A stretch of 64,000 nt of DNA from Flavonifractor sp. An10 (GTDB lineage Bacteria; Bacillota; Clostridia; Oscillospirales; Oscillospiraceae): assembly GCF_002161215.1 (NCBI RefSeq), contig NZ_NFMB01000006.1, positions 186,001 through 250,000 on the forward strand, in the 5' to 3' direction. Under the pieces are notes generated by a model, which had not been told where the DNA came from, searched no databases, and saw only the letters and a program-made list of their open reading frames with translations. The position numbers were made by a program, and so were the translations under genes. Positions 1-9,649 of the stretch are shown here, one piece after another; position 1 is the first letter of the stretch, and each line of letters starts with the position of its first letter.

Positions 1-56
1 AAATCTCTTATAATGTGTGCTCTGTGCGTAATGAGAAACGGCCTGGGAGGTGTCTC

Positions 57-2051
57 ATGCGGAAAAATAAGCTGACCCATCTGCTGGAGCCCGGCATGCG
101 GCTCTATTTCGTGTTTCTGCTGCTGTTCGCGGCGGCCTCCGCCCTGTTCAGCGTCCCCATCGCGGTGATCGAGGCGGCGGTGGTGCTGGTGCTCTATCTG
201 TATCTCCGCCGCACCAACGCCCAGCGGCAGAAGGAAATCCTCAAGTATATCGACTCGGTGACCTGCAACATGGACACGGCCACCAAGGACACCATGGTCA
301 ACGCCCCCCTGCCCATGGTGATCTTCCGGCCGGAGAACGACGAGGTGATCTGGTCAAACGACCGCTTCCTCCAGCTCACCGGCGAGAAGGAGCACCTGTT
401 CGACACCAAGCTCACCGCCGCGGTGCCCGACTTCTCCTCCCGCTGGCTGATGGAGGGCAAGACCGAGTGCCCCACCGAGGTGCGCATCGGGGAGCGGCGC
501 TTCCTGGTGTTCGGCCACCTGGTGCGCACCGAGGAGCAGGGGGCCCGGGGCTACCTGGCCACCACCTACTGGGTGGACGTCACCGACTTCGCCCAGGTGC
601 GGGACGACTTCTACGCCACCCGCCCCGTGGTGGCCATCCTCACGGTGGACAACTACGAGGAGCTGATGAAGGGGGCCAACGACTCGGCCAAGTCCGCCAT
701 GCGCAGCGGCATTGACGACCGGCTGAGCCAGTGGGTGGCCCCCGCCCAGGGCCTGTTCTGCCGGTATGAGCGGGATCGCTATCTCTTTGTGTTTGAGGAG
801 CGGTTTCTGGCCCAGTTCCAGGAGGGGAAGTTCTCCATCCTGGAGACCGTGCGGGAGGTGGCCAGCCCCTCCGGCATCCAGGCCACTCTGTCCATCGGCA
901 TCGGCAAGGACGCGGAGAGCCTGGGGGAGCTGTTCCAGTACGCGGCCCTCTCGGTGGAGATGGCCCTGAGCCGGGGCGGCGACCAGGTGGTGGTGAAGAA
1001 CCGCTTCAACTTCGAGTTCTTCGGCGGGCGCACCAAGGAGCTGGAGAAGCGCACCAAGGTGAAGAGCCGGGTCATGGCCAACGCCCTGGGCGAGCTGATG
1101 GCCGACGCCTCCAGGGTGTTCGTCATGGGCCACAAGTACCCCGATCTGGACTGCATCGGCGCCGCCGCCGGCGTGTGCGCCATGGCCCGCAAGAAGGGGG
1201 CCCCGGTGCACATCGTCCGGGAGTCCGGCCAGAACCCGGCCAGCGAGATGTCCGACCGGCTGGGGGCCCTGCCCGAGTACAAGGACGTGTTCATCAGCGC
1301 CCAGGAGGCCATGATCCAGGCCGACGCCAACTGCCTGCTGGTGGTGGTGGACACCAACCGGCCGGAGCAGGTGGTGAGCCAGGATCTGCTGGAGGCGGTG
1401 CACAAGGTGGCGGTGATCGACCACCACCGCCGGGCCTCCTCCTATATCGCCGACGCGGCCCTCAACTTCCATGAGCCCTATGCCTCCTCCGCCAGTGAGC
1501 TGGTCACCGAGCTGCTGCAGTACCTGCTGGAGCCCGCCGACCTGCTCAAGACCGAGGCGGAGGCCCTGCTGGCCGGCATGGTGCTGGACACCAAGCAGTT
1601 CACCATGCGCACCGGCAGCCGCACCTTTGAGGCCGCCGCCTTCCTCCGCCGCTCCGGCGCGGACACCGGCGACGTAAAGAAGCTGTTCCAGAACGATCTG
1701 GAGGGCATGATCGCCAAGTACGACATCATCCAGAACGCGAAAATGGTCAAGGCCGGCATCGCCGTGGCCAAGGTGGATCACACCGTGGGCCGGGTCACCG
1801 CCGCCCAGGCCGCCGACGAGCTGCTCAACATCTCCGGCGTGGACACCTCCTTTGTCCTGTTCCCCGACCAGGAGGGACGGGTGATCCTCTCCGCCCGCAG
1901 CATGGGGGACGTGAACGTGCAGGTGGTGCTGGAGAAGCTGGGGGGCGGCGGCAACGCCGCCACCGCCGGCGCCCAGGTGCCGAACAAGTCGGTGGACGAG
2001 GTGCACCAGCTGCTCCTCCAGGCCATCGAAGCGTATTTGGAGGACGAATAA
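57..2051 (+). CDS. gdpP: c-di-AMP phosphodiesterase, GdpP/YybT family
   Basis: This 664-aa membrane protein belongs to the family that hydrolyses the second messenger c-di-AMP. Two hydrophobic helices (about residues 10-55) are followed by a PAS-like stretch and a degenerate GGDEF region (about 170-310). The DHH phosphoesterase domain shows GHKYPDLDCIGA near residue 355, VVVDTNRP near 427 and VIDHHRR near 453. The DHHA1 part ends with a glycine-rich GGGGNAATAG near 630. The ATG at 57 is preferred to the upstream ATG at 15 because GGGAGGT lies just before it. The downstream order rplI-dnaB is conserved in Firmicutes. Function is well supported by family; activity is inferred. Confidence 0.93.
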   Translation: MRKNKLTHLLEPGMRLYFVFLLLFAAASALFSVPIAVIEAAVVLVLYLYLRRTNAQRQKEILKYIDSVTCNMDTATKDTMVNAPLPMVIFRPENDEVIWSNDRFLQLTGEKEHLFDTKLTAAVPDFSSRWLMEGKTECPTEVRIGERRFLVFGHLVRTEEQGARGYLATTYWVDVTDFAQVRDDFYATRPVVAILTVDNYEELMKGANDSAKSAMRSGIDDRLSQWVAPAQGLFCRYERDRYLFVFEERFLAQFQEGKFSILETVREVASPSGIQATLSIGIGKDAESLGELFQYAALSVEMALSRGGDQVVVKNRFNFEFFGGRTKELEKRTKVKSRVMANALGELMADASRVFVMGHKYPDLDCIGAAAGVCAMARKKGAPVHIVRESGQNPASEMSDRLGALPEYKDVFISAQEAMIQADANCLLVVVDTNRPEQVVSQDLLEAVHKVAVIDHHRRASSYIADAALNFHEPYASSASELVTELLQYLLEPADLLKTEAEALLAGMVLDTKQFTMRTGSRTFEAAAFLRRSGADTGDVKKLFQNDLEGMIAKYDIIQNAKMVKAGIAVAKVDHTVGRVTAAQAADELLNISGVDTSFVLFPDQEGRVILSARSMGDVNVQVVLEKLGGGGNAATAGAQVPNKSVDEVHQLLLQAIEAYLEDE

Positions 2052-2170
2052 GAATTGATAATTGAAAATTGACAATGGATCATTGTCCGCGCGAAACCAG
2101 ACTGCGTCACGAACCGCATGCCGCGGTGACCGCCCTAATTTTCAATTCTCAATTGTCAATTATCCATTGG
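2052..2170. repeat. Intergenic element with AT-rich terminal inverted repeats, copy 1
   Basis: The spacer between gdpP and rplI begins with AGAATTGATAATTGAAAATT and ends with the inverted counterpart (CAATTCTCAATTGTCAATTA), around a GC-rich unrelated middle. A second copy with the same ends and a different middle fills the dnaB-tilS spacer (4179-4347). The pattern resembles a MITE or other mobile palindromic unit inserted between genes. It carries no coding sequence. Confidence 0.65.
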
Positions 2171-2192
2171 ATTCAGAAAGGAACGGGATACC

Positions 2193-2639
2193 ATGAAAGT
2201 GATTCTGCAGCAGGACGTGAAGGGCCAGGGCAAGAAGGGCCAGCTCATCGAGGCCAGCGACGGGTACGCCCGCAATTTCCTCCTGCCCCGCAAGCTGGCG
2301 GTGCCCGCCACGGCGGAGAACATCAACACCATGAAGATGCAGGAGAAGGCTAAGAAGGCCCAGGAGGCCGCCGAGAAGGCGGAGGCCGAGGCCACCGCCG
2401 CCAGGCTCAAGGAGCTCACCGTCAAGGTGGCGGCCAAGGGGGGCAACGGCGGCCGGCTGTTCGGCGCGGTGACCAGCAAGGAGATCGCCGACGCCCTCCA
2501 GGCCCAGCACGGCATCACCATCCCCAAGACCAAGATCGTCCAGGACGAGCCCATCAAGACCTTCGGCGGCTATGAGCTGAAGGTGAAGCTGGGCTATGAG
2601 GTCACCGGCACCCTGAAGGTGGTCGTGGCCGAGGCCTGA
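2193..2639 (+). CDS. rplI: 50S ribosomal protein L9
   Basis: This 148-aa protein matches bacterial L9, which binds 23S rRNA near the base of the L1 stalk. The N-terminal RNA-binding lobe starts MKVILQQDVKGQGKKG and has the conserved YARNFLLPRKLA segment around residues 25-36. A lysine/glutamate/alanine-rich helix (about 40-75) links to the C-terminal lobe with GRLFGAVTSKEIADAL. Length is standard for the family. AAAGGAACGG precedes the ATG. It sits between gdpP and dnaB as in many Firmicutes. Confidence 0.97.
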   Translation: MKVILQQDVKGQGKKGQLIEASDGYARNFLLPRKLAVPATAENINTMKMQEKAKKAQEAAEKAEAEATAARLKELTVKVAAKGGNGGRLFGAVTSKEIADALQAQHGITIPKTKIVQDEPIKTFGGYELKVKLGYEVTGTLKVVVAEA

Positions 2640-2799
2640 GCGGGCCGCCGAGGGCGGCGGCCCCTACGGGTATGCGTGGCCGCGGCCGCCATATATGGCG
2701 GCCCTACGTGTATGAAACCAAACAGCATATATGTAGGGCCGCGATAAATCGCGGCCGCCAGCGCGGCCCCGTCTGTAGGGGCGGATATCATCCGCCCGC
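2640..2799. repeat. Cluster of TAGGG-palindrome (REP-like) repeats
   Basis: The rplI-dnaB spacer contains four short palindromes, each flanked by a TAGGG or CCCTA tag: around 2645-2670, GCCGCCATATATGGCGGC at about 2690, GGCCGCGATAAATCGCGGCC at about 2736-2755, and GGGCGGATATCATCCGCCC at about 2779-2797. The last type recurs at 23956-23979 and, inverted, at 24863-24886. These look like bacterial REP sequences. No coding sequence is seen. Confidence 0.7.
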
Positions 2800-2825
2800 T
2801 GTTTCCAGTCCCAGGAGGTGAGAAC

Positions 2826-4178
2826 ATGCCAGGTGAAGAGGAGCTGCTCAGCCGCCAGATGCCCCACAGCACGGAGGCGGAGCAGAGCGTGCTGGGCTCC
2901 ATGCTCATCGACGCCCGGTGCGTGCCCGAGGTGATCGAGGCCCTCAAGCCCGAGGACTTCTACCTGCGCACCAACCGGGAGATCTACGAGACCATCTACT
3001 CCATGTTCAACTTCTCCCTCACCATCGACCCGGTGACGGTGCTGGAGCACATGCGTCAGAACGGGGTGTACGACGAGAACACCTCCCGCAATTATATTCT
3101 CCAGCTCATGGAGATCACCCCCACGGCGGCCAACGTGAAGGAGTACGTGGCCATCGTGAAGGACAAGGCCCTGCTGCGGCGCATCGCCGAGACGGCGGGG
3201 GAGCTGACCGCCCTGGTGCAGGAGGGCACCGGCACGGGCCAGGAGGTGCTGGAGGCCGCGGAGCAGCGCATCTACGCCATCCGGCAGGGACGGGCCGCCC
3301 AGGGCCTGACCCACATCTCCAGCGTGATTCTGGGGGTGTACGAGCGGCTCAACGAGCTGGCCGCCAGCGACGCGGCGGTGCCCGGCCTGTCCACCGGCCT
3401 GCCCGACGTGGACATGGCCATCTCCGGCCTGAACAAGTCCGATCTGATCCTCCTGGCCGCCCGGCCGGGCATGGGCAAGACCTCCTTCGCCCTGAACCTG
3501 CTGCTCCACGCGGGCAAGTTCTCCGGCAAGACGGTGGTGTTCTTCTCTTTGGAGATGAGCCGGGAGCAGCTGTGCATGCGCCTCATCTCCAGCGAGTCCT
3601 TTGTGGACAACAAGAAGCTGGTCACCGGCAAGCTGGGGGAGGACGACTGGACTAAGATCGCCGCCGCCTCCGCCGCCCTGAACCAGACCCAGATCTTAAT
3701 CGACGACAACCCGTCCCTCTCCGTGGCGGACATGAACGCCAAGTGCCGCCGGGTGGATAACCTGGGCCTGGTGGTCATAGACTACCTCCAGCTCATGACC
3801 TCCGCCGGCGGGCCCCAGCGCAGCGGCGACAACCGCCAGCAGATCGTCTCCGACATCTCCCGAGCTCTGAAGATCATGGCCAAGGAGCTCAACGTGCCGG
3901 TGGTGTGCCTGTCTCAGCTCTCCCGCGGCCCGGAGAGCCGCTCCGACAAGCGGCCCATGCTCTCCGATCTCCGCGAGTCCGGCGCCATCGAACAGGACGC
4001 CGACATCGTCATGTTCCTCTACCGGGACGACTACTACAACGACGACAGCGAGAACCACAATCTGGCCGAGTGCATCATCGCCAAGAACCGCCACGGCGAG
4101 ACCCGCACCGTGGAGCTGCAATGGCTGCCCGAATATACGACATTCTCCAGTATTGACCGGAGGCACGAGGAATACTAA
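2826..4178 (+). CDS. dnaB: Replicative DNA helicase DnaB
   Basis: This 450-aa protein is the hexameric helicase of the replication fork. The N-terminal DnaB domain (about 10-115) contains the conserved PHSTEAEQSVLGSMLID. The RecA-like domain has Walker A ARPGMGKTS near residue 214, SLEMSREQL near 242, Walker B LVVIDYLQLM near 315 and the arginine-finger region with LRESGAIEQDADIVMFLYR near 385. Length matches the family. CCAGGAGGTGAG precedes the ATG. It may form an operon with rplI and tilS, though repeat elements separate the genes. Confidence 0.96.
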   Translation: MPGEEELLSRQMPHSTEAEQSVLGSMLIDARCVPEVIEALKPEDFYLRTNREIYETIYSMFNFSLTIDPVTVLEHMRQNGVYDENTSRNYILQLMEITPTAANVKEYVAIVKDKALLRRIAETAGELTALVQEGTGTGQEVLEAAEQRIYAIRQGRAAQGLTHISSVILGVYERLNELAASDAAVPGLSTGLPDVDMAISGLNKSDLILLAARPGMGKTSFALNLLLHAGKFSGKTVVFFSLEMSREQLCMRLISSESFVDNKKLVTGKLGEDDWTKIAAASAALNQTQILIDDNPSLSVADMNAKCRRVDNLGLVVIDYLQLMTSAGGPQRSGDNRQQIVSDISRALKIMAKELNVPVVCLSQLSRGPESRSDKRPMLSDLRESGAIEQDADIVMFLYRDDYYNDDSENHNLAECIIAKNRHGETRTVELQWLPEYTTFSSIDRRHEEY

Positions 4179-4347
4179 GAGAATTGATAATTGACAATGG
4201 ATAATTGATAATGATATTGGGACGAGGCCATGGCGCACAAAATTGATGGGAGTTCTCCCTGTTTGTGCCGTGCATGGCTGGGTCACATCGAATCGGCTGC
4301 CGATTATATCCATCATTATCAATTCTCAATTATCCATTCTCCATTTC
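4179..4347. repeat. Intergenic element with AT-rich terminal inverted repeats, copy 2
   Basis: The dnaB-tilS spacer starts with AGAGAATTGATAATTGACAA and ends with the near-inverse ATTATCAATTCTCAATTATC. The ends match copy 1 at 2052-2170, but the centre differs. An open frame runs through this element into tilS, so automated start calls would wrongly extend tilS upstream by 41 codons. Confidence 0.65.
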
Positions 4348-4365
4348 TGGAGGGAGGTGAGCGCG

Positions 4366-5748
4366 GTGCTGGAGCGGATCCGCGCCCTGACAGCGGAATA
4401 CGACATGCTGCCCCGGGGGGGCGCGGTGCTGTGCGCCGTGTCCGGCGGGGCGGACTCCATGTGCCTGCTCCACCTGCTCTCCTCCCTGGCAAAGGAGGGG
4501 GGCTTCCGGGTGAGTGCCGCCCACTACAACCACAGCCTGCGGGGGGCGGAATCCGACCGGGACGCCGCCTTTGTGGCCGAGTGGTGCGCCCTGCGGGGCA
4601 TCCCCTGCATCGTGGGGGCGGGCGACGTGGGCCGGGAGGCCGAGCTGCGGGGCCTGGGGGTGGAGGAGACCGCCCGGCAGATGCGCTATGAGTTCCTGCG
4701 CACCGTGGCGGACACCACGGGGTGCGACCGCATCGCCACCGCCCACAGCGCCGACGACAATCTGGAGACCCTGCTGCTCCACCTGGTGCGGGGGGCGGGG
4801 CTCCACGGACTGGCGGGCATCCCGCCCCGCCGGGGGGACATTGTGCGCCCCCTGCTCACCACCGCCCGCGCCGACATCATGGCCTACCTGGAGGAGCACC
4901 ATGTCCCCCACGTGGAGGACTCCACCAACACCGACGAGGCCTACGCCCGCAACCGCATCCGGCGGCAGGTGGTGCCGGTGCTGCGGCAGCTCAATCCCCG
5001 CCTCACCGAGAGCGCGGCGGAGACCATGGGCTACCTCCGGGCCGACGACGACTTTCTCAATGCCCAGGCCGCGGCGGCCTGCCGGAACGCCCGATGGGCG
5101 GAGGACGACCTGGTCATCGAGGCCCGGTACATCGCCCAGCTGCCCGCGGCCATCGCCCCCCGGGCGGTGCGCCGCCTGCTGGAGATGATGGGGGACGGGG
5201 GGGCTGTCAACTGCTCCGCCGCCCATCTGAAGGCGGTGGTGGGTCTGGCCCGGGGGGACGACCCCTCCGCGGTGGTGCACCTGCCCGGCGGGCGTCTGGC
5301 CCAGCGGGTGTACAAGGAGCTGCTGCTCACCACCCAGTCGCCCCCTGCCCCCTTCCTGCCCACCCCCTGGCGCTGGACGGGAGACGAGGTGGCGGGCACG
5401 CCCTGGCGGGTGCGCTGCCGCCCGGTGCGCTGCCCCGACGGGAGCGACCGGCAGCCCGGGGCCCTCTACCTGGCCCGGGAGGCCCTGGCGCCGCCGCTGG
5501 TGCTCCGGCCCCGGCAGACGGGAGACGAGATCTCCCTGCCCCGGCGGGGGGGAACCAAGAGCCTGAAAAAGCTGTTTATCGACGAAAAGGTGCCCCGGCG
5601 GGAGCGGGAGCGCATCCCGGTGCTGGCCGACGGCCGCGGCGTGGCCGCCGTGGCGGGCTTCGGCCCCGACCAGGGGCGCACCGCACAGCCGGGTCAGAGC
5701 GCCTATGAAATTCTGTTCTGGAAAAAAGATGATAAAGGGAGAGGCTGA
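4366..5748 (+). CDS. tilS: tRNA(Ile)-lysidine synthetase
   Basis: This enzyme uses ATP and lysine to convert C34 of the tRNA-Ile CAU anticodon to lysidine, so that the tRNA reads AUA. The N-type PP-loop SGGADSM lies at about residues 26-32, followed by HYNHSLRG and TAHSADDNLET. The C-terminal TilS domain shows LRPRQTGDEISLP and GTKSLKKLFIDEKVPRRER. The GTG at 4366 is chosen because AGGGAGGTGA ends 5 bases before it and upstream codons lie in a repeat; this gives 460 aa, normal for the family. It runs directly into hpt, a common Firmicute pairing. Confidence 0.95.
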   Translation: MLERIRALTAEYDMLPRGGAVLCAVSGGADSMCLLHLLSSLAKEGGFRVSAAHYNHSLRGAESDRDAAFVAEWCALRGIPCIVGAGDVGREAELRGLGVEETARQMRYEFLRTVADTTGCDRIATAHSADDNLETLLLHLVRGAGLHGLAGIPPRRGDIVRPLLTTARADIMAYLEEHHVPHVEDSTNTDEAYARNRIRRQVVPVLRQLNPRLTESAAETMGYLRADDDFLNAQAAAACRNARWAEDDLVIEARYIAQLPAAIAPRAVRRLLEMMGDGGAVNCSAAHLKAVVGLARGDDPSAVVHLPGGRLAQRVYKELLLTTQSPPAPFLPTPWRWTGDEVAGTPWRVRCRPVRCPDGSDRQPGALYLAREALAPPLVLRPRQTGDEISLPRRGGTKSLKKLFIDEKVPRRERERIPVLADGRGVAAVAGFGPDQGRTAQPGQSAYEILFWKKDDKGRG

Positions 5749-5752
5749 CAAC

Positions 5753-6307
5753 ATGGAACATTTACTGGACAGAGACGTGGAGCGGGTGCTCTTCTCCGAG
5801 GAGGAGCTGCGCCGGAGAGTGGCGGAGATCGCCGCCGAGATCGACCGGGACTACGCGGGGAAGGAGCCCCTGCTGGTCAGCGTGCTGCGGGGCTCCTTCG
5901 TGTTCATGGCGGATCTGGTGCGCCAGATCCATCTGCCCTGCACGGTGGACTTTATGGCCGTGTCCTCTTACGGCTCGGGCACCTCCAGCTCCGGCCAGGT
6001 GAAAATCGTCAAGGATCTCAGCGAGCACATCGAGGGCAGGGATCTGATCGTGGTGGAGGACATCCTGGACAGCGGCAACACCCTGAGCTATCTGCTCCAG
6101 CTGCTCCAGGCCCGGCGGCCCGCCTCGGTGCGGCTGTGCACCCTGCTGGATAAGCCCTCCCGCCGCACCAAGCCGGTGGAGCTGCACTACTCCGGGTTCA
6201 CCATCCCCGACTACTTCGTGGTGGGCTACGGCCTGGACTACGACGAGAAATACCGCAACCTGCCCTACATAGGGGTGCTGAAGCCCTCGGTGTACGGGGG
6301 CGAATGA
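5753..6307 (+). CDS. hpt: Hypoxanthine phosphoribosyltransferase
   Basis: This purine-salvage enzyme joins hypoxanthine or guanine to PRPP. The 184-aa protein starts [19 protein letters not shown], contains [16 protein letters not shown], a flexible loop with [11 protein letters not shown], and the PRPP-binding motif [11 protein letters not shown] near residue 100; [20 protein letters not shown] is the C-terminal signature. The ATG at 5753 follows AAAGGGAGAGG; upstream in-frame ATGs fall inside tilS. The tilS-hpt-ftsH order is conserved. Confidence 0.96.
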   Translation: MEHLLDRDVERVLFSEEELRRRVAEIAAEIDRDYAGKEPLLVSVLRGSFVFMADLVRQIHLPCTVDFMAVSSYGSGTSSSGQVKIVKDLSEHIEGRDLIVVEDILDSGNTLSYLLQLLQARRPASVRLCTLLDKPSRRTKPVELHYSGFTIPDYFVVGYGLDYDEKYRNLPYIGVLKPSVYGGE

Positions 6308-6344
6308 GCTTCGCCGAACGGCGGAATCTGCCCGGAAAGGACGT

Positions 6345-8312
6345 GTGCCCAGCTTGAAATTCAGAGGAAGCCTCCGCGATGTGGGCTTTTACCTGCTCAT
6401 CGCCGTGATCCTGCTCCTGACCATCTTTGCGCTCCGTGGAGGGAGCGACGCCCGTGACCCGGTCACCTACGGCCAGATACGCCGCCTGCTGGAGCAGCAG
6501 CAGGTGTCCAACGTGGTGCTGGAGGACAACCGGGTGACCCTCACCCTGAAGGAGCCCCAGGACGGCCAGTACACCGTCACCTATGACGTGGGGAGCCGGG
6601 ACCAGTTCCTGGAGGACTTCAACGACCTGATCGTCCAGCAGTTCCGCAGCGGGATCCTCCTGGACTATGACTACCGCCAGGGGTGGGTTCCCCCCTTCTG
6701 GGTGTCCTTCCTGCCGTGGATCGCCATCATTGTGGTGTTCTTCCTGCTGTGGTACTTCATGTTCCTCCGGCAGGCCGGCGCCGGCGGCGGGGGCGGCGGA
6801 GGCGGCGGCGTGGATCGCTCCGCCCGGTTCGGCCGGGCCCGCACCCGCACCATCTCCGACGAGCAGAAGAAGGTCACCTTCGCCGACGTGGCCGGCGCCG
6901 AGGAGGAGAAGGAGGAGCTCCAGGAGATTGTGGAGTTCCTGAAGGATCCCAAGCGCTACCTGGAGCTGGGGGCCCGCATCCCCAAGGGCGTGCTGCTGGT
7001 GGGCCCGCCGGGCACCGGCAAGACCCTGCTGGCCAAGGCCGTGGCCGGCGAGGCCGGGGTGCACTTCCTGTCCATCTCCGGCTCCGACTTTGTGGAGCTG
7101 TACGTGGGCGTGGGCGCCTCCCGCGTCCGGGATCTGTTCGACCAGGCCAAGCGCAACTCCCCGGCCATCGTGTTCATCGACGAGATCGACGCCGTGGGCC
7201 GGCAGCGGGGCGCCGGCCTGGGCGGCGGCCACGACGAGCGGGAGCAGACCCTCAACCAGCTGCTGGTGGAGATGGACGGCTTCGGCTCCAACGAGGGGGT
7301 GGTGGTCATGGCGGCCACCAACCGGCAGGACATCCTGGATCCCGCCCTGCTGCGCCCCGGCCGGTTTGACCGGCAGATCTATGTGGGCTACCCGGACATC
7401 AAGGGCCGGGAGGCCATCCTCAAGGTTCACGCCCGCAACAAGCCCCTGGGGGACGACGTGTCCCTGGCGGAGCTGGCCAAGGGCACCGGCGGCTTCACCG
7501 GCGCGGATCTGGAGAACCTGATGAATGAGGCCGCCCTCCTCTCCGCCCGCAAGCGCCACCGCTTCATCGGCATGGCCGAGCTCAACGAGGCGGTGATCAA
7601 GGTCATCGCCGGGCCGGAGAAGAAGAGCCGGGTGGTCATCCAGCGGGAGCGGAAGCTCACCGCCTACCACGAGGCGGGCCACGCCATCGTGATCCACGAC
7701 CTGCCCACCCAGGATCCTGTCCACGAGATCACCATCATCCCCCGGGGCATGGCCGGCGGCATGACCATCTCCCTGCCCCAGGAGGACGTGACCTTCCAGT
7801 CCAGGCAGCAGCTCACCGAGCACATCGCCGTCTGCCTGGGCGGCCGGGCCGCCGAGCAGCTGGCCCTGGGGGACATCTCCACCGGCGCGGGCAACGACCT
7901 GCAGAGGGCCAGCTCCATCGCCCGCAACATGGTCACCCGGTACGGCATGAGCGACAAGCTGGGCAACGTGGTGTTCGACTCCGGCCACGACGAGGTGTTC
8001 ATCGGCCGCTCCATGGCCCAGACCAAGAACTACTCCGAGGAGGTGGCCGCCCTCATCGACGAGGAGGTCAAGGCCCTCATCGACGGGGCCTACGCCAGGT
8101 GCGGGGAGATCCTCACCCGGCGGCGCCGCGAGCTGGACATCGTGGCGGAGTACCTGCTGCAATACGAGAACATGGACGCCAAGACCTTTGCCCAGGTCTT
8201 TACGGATCCGGAGCACCTCCAGCCCCCCGCCGCCTACAAGGCCGTGGAGGCCGACGCCCGGGAGGAGAGCCGGGAGATCGCGGAGAAAGAGGCGGAACAT
8301 GGGGAGGATTGA
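6345..8312 (+). CDS. ftsH: ATP-dependent zinc metalloprotease FtsH
   Basis: This 655-aa membrane-anchored AAA+ protease degrades misfolded and regulatory proteins. Helix 1 (about 8-27) and helix 2 (about 120-143) frame a small extracytoplasmic domain. A glycine-rich linker precedes the AAA domain with Walker A GPPGTGKT near 220 and Walker B VFIDEIDA near 275; the arginine-finger segment is RPGRFDRQI. The protease domain has the zinc motif HEAGH near 442. GGAAAGGA precedes the GTG at 6345. The last 14 bases overlap the macrodomain gene. Confidence 0.97.
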   Translation: MPSLKFRGSLRDVGFYLLIAVILLLTIFALRGGSDARDPVTYGQIRRLLEQQQVSNVVLEDNRVTLTLKEPQDGQYTVTYDVGSRDQFLEDFNDLIVQQFRSGILLDYDYRQGWVPPFWVSFLPWIAIIVVFFLLWYFMFLRQAGAGGGGGGGGGVDRSARFGRARTRTISDEQKKVTFADVAGAEEEKEELQEIVEFLKDPKRYLELGARIPKGVLLVGPPGTGKTLLAKAVAGEAGVHFLSISGSDFVELYVGVGASRVRDLFDQAKRNSPAIVFIDEIDAVGRQRGAGLGGGHDEREQTLNQLLVEMDGFGSNEGVVVMAATNRQDILDPALLRPGRFDRQIYVGYPDIKGREAILKVHARNKPLGDDVSLAELAKGTGGFTGADLENLMNEAALLSARKRHRFIGMAELNEAVIKVIAGPEKKSRVVIQRERKLTAYHEAGHAIVIHDLPTQDPVHEITIIPRGMAGGMTISLPQEDVTFQSRQQLTEHIAVCLGGRAAEQLALGDISTGAGNDLQRASSIARNMVTRYGMSDKLGNVVFDSGHDEVFIGRSMAQTKNYSEEVAALIDEEVKALIDGAYARCGEILTRRRRELDIVAEYLLQYENMDAKTFAQVFTDPEHLQPPAAYKAVEADAREESREIAEKEAEHGED

Positions 8313-8808
8313 CACGTTGCTGGGCGACATCACCCAGGTGAAGGCGGACGCCATCGTCAACGCCGCCAACTGCACCCTGCTGGGGGGCGGCGGCGTGGAC
8401 GGGGCCATCCACCGGGCCGCCGGGCCGGAGCTGCTGGCCGAGTGCCGCACCCTCCACGGCTGCGCCACCGGCCAGGCCAAGATTACAAAGGGTTATAAAC
8501 TCCCCGCAAAATACGTGATCCACACCCCCGGCCCCATCTGGCGGGGCGGCGGGCAGGGGGAGGACGGCCTGCTGGCCTCCTGCTACCGCAGCAGCCTGGA
8601 GGTGGCAGCGGAGCACGGCTGCAAGACCGTGGCCTTCTCCGCCATCTCCACCGGGGTGTACCGCTTCCCGCTGGAGCGGGCGGCCGCCATCGCGGTGGGC
8701 GCCGTGCGGGAGTTCCTCTCCCACAGCGGCCTGCCCGAGACCGTCACCTTCGTCTGCCTCCTGCCCGAGGTGAAGGCGGCCTTCGACCGGGCTTTGCAGG
8801 AATCCTAG
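8299..8808 (+). CDS. Macrodomain ADP-ribose-binding protein
   Basis: This 169-aa protein is a single macrodomain, a fold that binds ADP-ribose or O-acetyl-ADP-ribose and often removes ADP-ribose from proteins. Visible signatures are [34 protein letters not shown] and [14 protein letters not shown]. The ATG at 8299 lies within the end of ftsH (14-base overlap), which suggests translational coupling; upstream in-frame codons read through ftsH in another frame and are rejected. The substrate cannot be told from sequence. Confidence 0.9.
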   Translation: MGRIDTLLGDITQVKADAIVNAANCTLLGGGGVDGAIHRAAGPELLAECRTLHGCATGQAKITKGYKLPAKYVIHTPGPIWRGGGQGEDGLLASCYRSSLEVAAEHGCKTVAFSAISTGVYRFPLERAAAIAVGAVREFLSHSGLPETVTFVCLLPEVKAAFDRALQES

Positions 8809-8815
8809 AAAACCA

Positions 8816-8849
8816 GGCGGCGCGTGCCCAGGCACGCGCCGCCCTTTTT
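8816..8849 (+). terminator. Rho-independent terminator after the ftsH/macrodomain operon
   Basis: A perfect 13-bp stem (GGCGGCGCGTGCC with GGCACGCGCCGCC, loop CA) is followed by CTTTTTG. It closes the transcription unit that includes ftsH and the macrodomain gene. Confidence 0.88.
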
Positions 8850-8857
8850 GTATCCCA

Positions 8858-9560
8858 AAACCACTCGCTAGGCGAGTGGTAGAAAAAAGCCTATGGCGAT
8901 AAAGAAGATAGAAAAACTCCCTTTGCTATAATGAAAGTGCGGTCTGCCAACTGCACAAAGAATAGCAAAGGGAGGGCATTCAGATGGGACTGAATGACAT
9001 CAATAGTTTATCTCATACGCGATGGAATTGCAAATATCATATTGTATTTGCGCCGAAGTACCGTAGGAAAGTATTTTACAAAGAAAAGAAAGCAGCAATA
9101 GGGAAGATACTGCGGCGGCTGTGCGAGTGGAAAGGGGTAAGAATCATAGAGGCGGAAGCGTGCCCCAACCATATTCACTTGTTTGTAGAGATACCGCCGA
9201 AAATCTCGGTGTCGCACTTTATGGGGTATCTGAAAGGGAAGAGCAGCACAATGCTGTATGAGCAATTCGGCGAGTTGAAATACAAGTATCGAAACCGGGA
9301 ATTTTGGTGTAGAGGGTACTACGTGGATACGGTGGGGAAAAATGAGAGCCGAATTGCGGAGTATGTGAGGAACCAGCTAAAAGAGGACGAGATGGGAGAG
9401 CAACTGAGAATTCCATCTAGTGGCCCGTTTACGGGCGGCAAGTAGCAGTCCTCACGCAGCTGGCAGACCGTATTACGCGTTGCACGCGTCCGCGAGGAAC
9501 AAAGGGCTATGCCCGCACAGTGACAACCACCAGCTTCGCTGGTGGATGTGTTCATTTCGA
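8858..9560 (+). mobile_element. IS200/IS605-type insertion sequence (tnpA only)
   Basis: The element holds one HUH transposase gene and no tnpB. A hairpin at 8862-8880 (CCACTCGCTAGGCGAGTGG) marks the left end, and another at 9527-9544 (CCACCAGCTTCGCTGGTGG) marks the right end, as expected for single-strand IS200 transposition. There are no terminal inverted repeats or target duplications, which also fits. Exact ends are estimates. Confidence 0.8.
8984..9445 (+). CDS. tnpA: IS200/IS605 family transposase TnpA
   Basis: This 153-aa HUH-type transposase nicks and rejoins single-stranded element ends. It starts GLNDINSLSHTRWNCKYHIV, contains the HIHLFVEIPP segment with the HUH histidine pair (about residues 66-68) and the catalytic-tyrosine region WCRGYYVDTVGKNE near 120. 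Length is normal and the frame is intact, so the copy may be active. AAGGGAGGG precedes the ATG. GC content is clearly lower than in the flanking genes. Confidence 0.95.
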   Translation: MGLNDINSLSHTRWNCKYHIVFAPKYRRKVFYKEKKAAIGKILRRLCEWKGVRIIEAEACPNHIHLFVEIPPKISVSHFMGYLKGKSSTMLYEQFGELKYKYRNREFWCRGYYVDTVGKNESRIAEYVRNQLKEDEMGEQLRIPSSGPFTGGK

Positions 9561-9604
9561 CGCAGTCAGTGTAAGAAAACCGTAAGAAACGGCGGGGCCG
9601 GGAT

Positions 9605-9616
9605 GTGCTATAATCT
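9605..9616 (+). promoter_or_regulatory. Extended -10 promoter for the amidase gene
   Basis: TGCTATAAT is a perfect extended -10 element about 35 bases before the amidase start. No good -35 box is visible at the usual distance, which fits an extended -10 promoter. Confidence 0.5.
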
Positions 9617-9649
9617 GAAGCAGCGATGGAAAAAGGGGGGTATGATGCC

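Noticed and set aside
354-2075. 573-aa open frame on the minus strand opposite gdpP
   Set aside because: Low-complexity His/Gly/Gln/Leu-rich composition typical of the antisense of high-GC genes; gdpP on the plus strand has full domain support.
6198-8480. 760-aa open frame on the minus strand opposite ftsH
   Set aside because: Repetitive antisense composition and no ribosome site; FtsH motifs are clear on the other strand.
8984-9560. TnpB or guide-RNA gene with the IS200 element
   Set aside because: Only tnpA is present; the right flank has the end hairpin but no tnpB frame.
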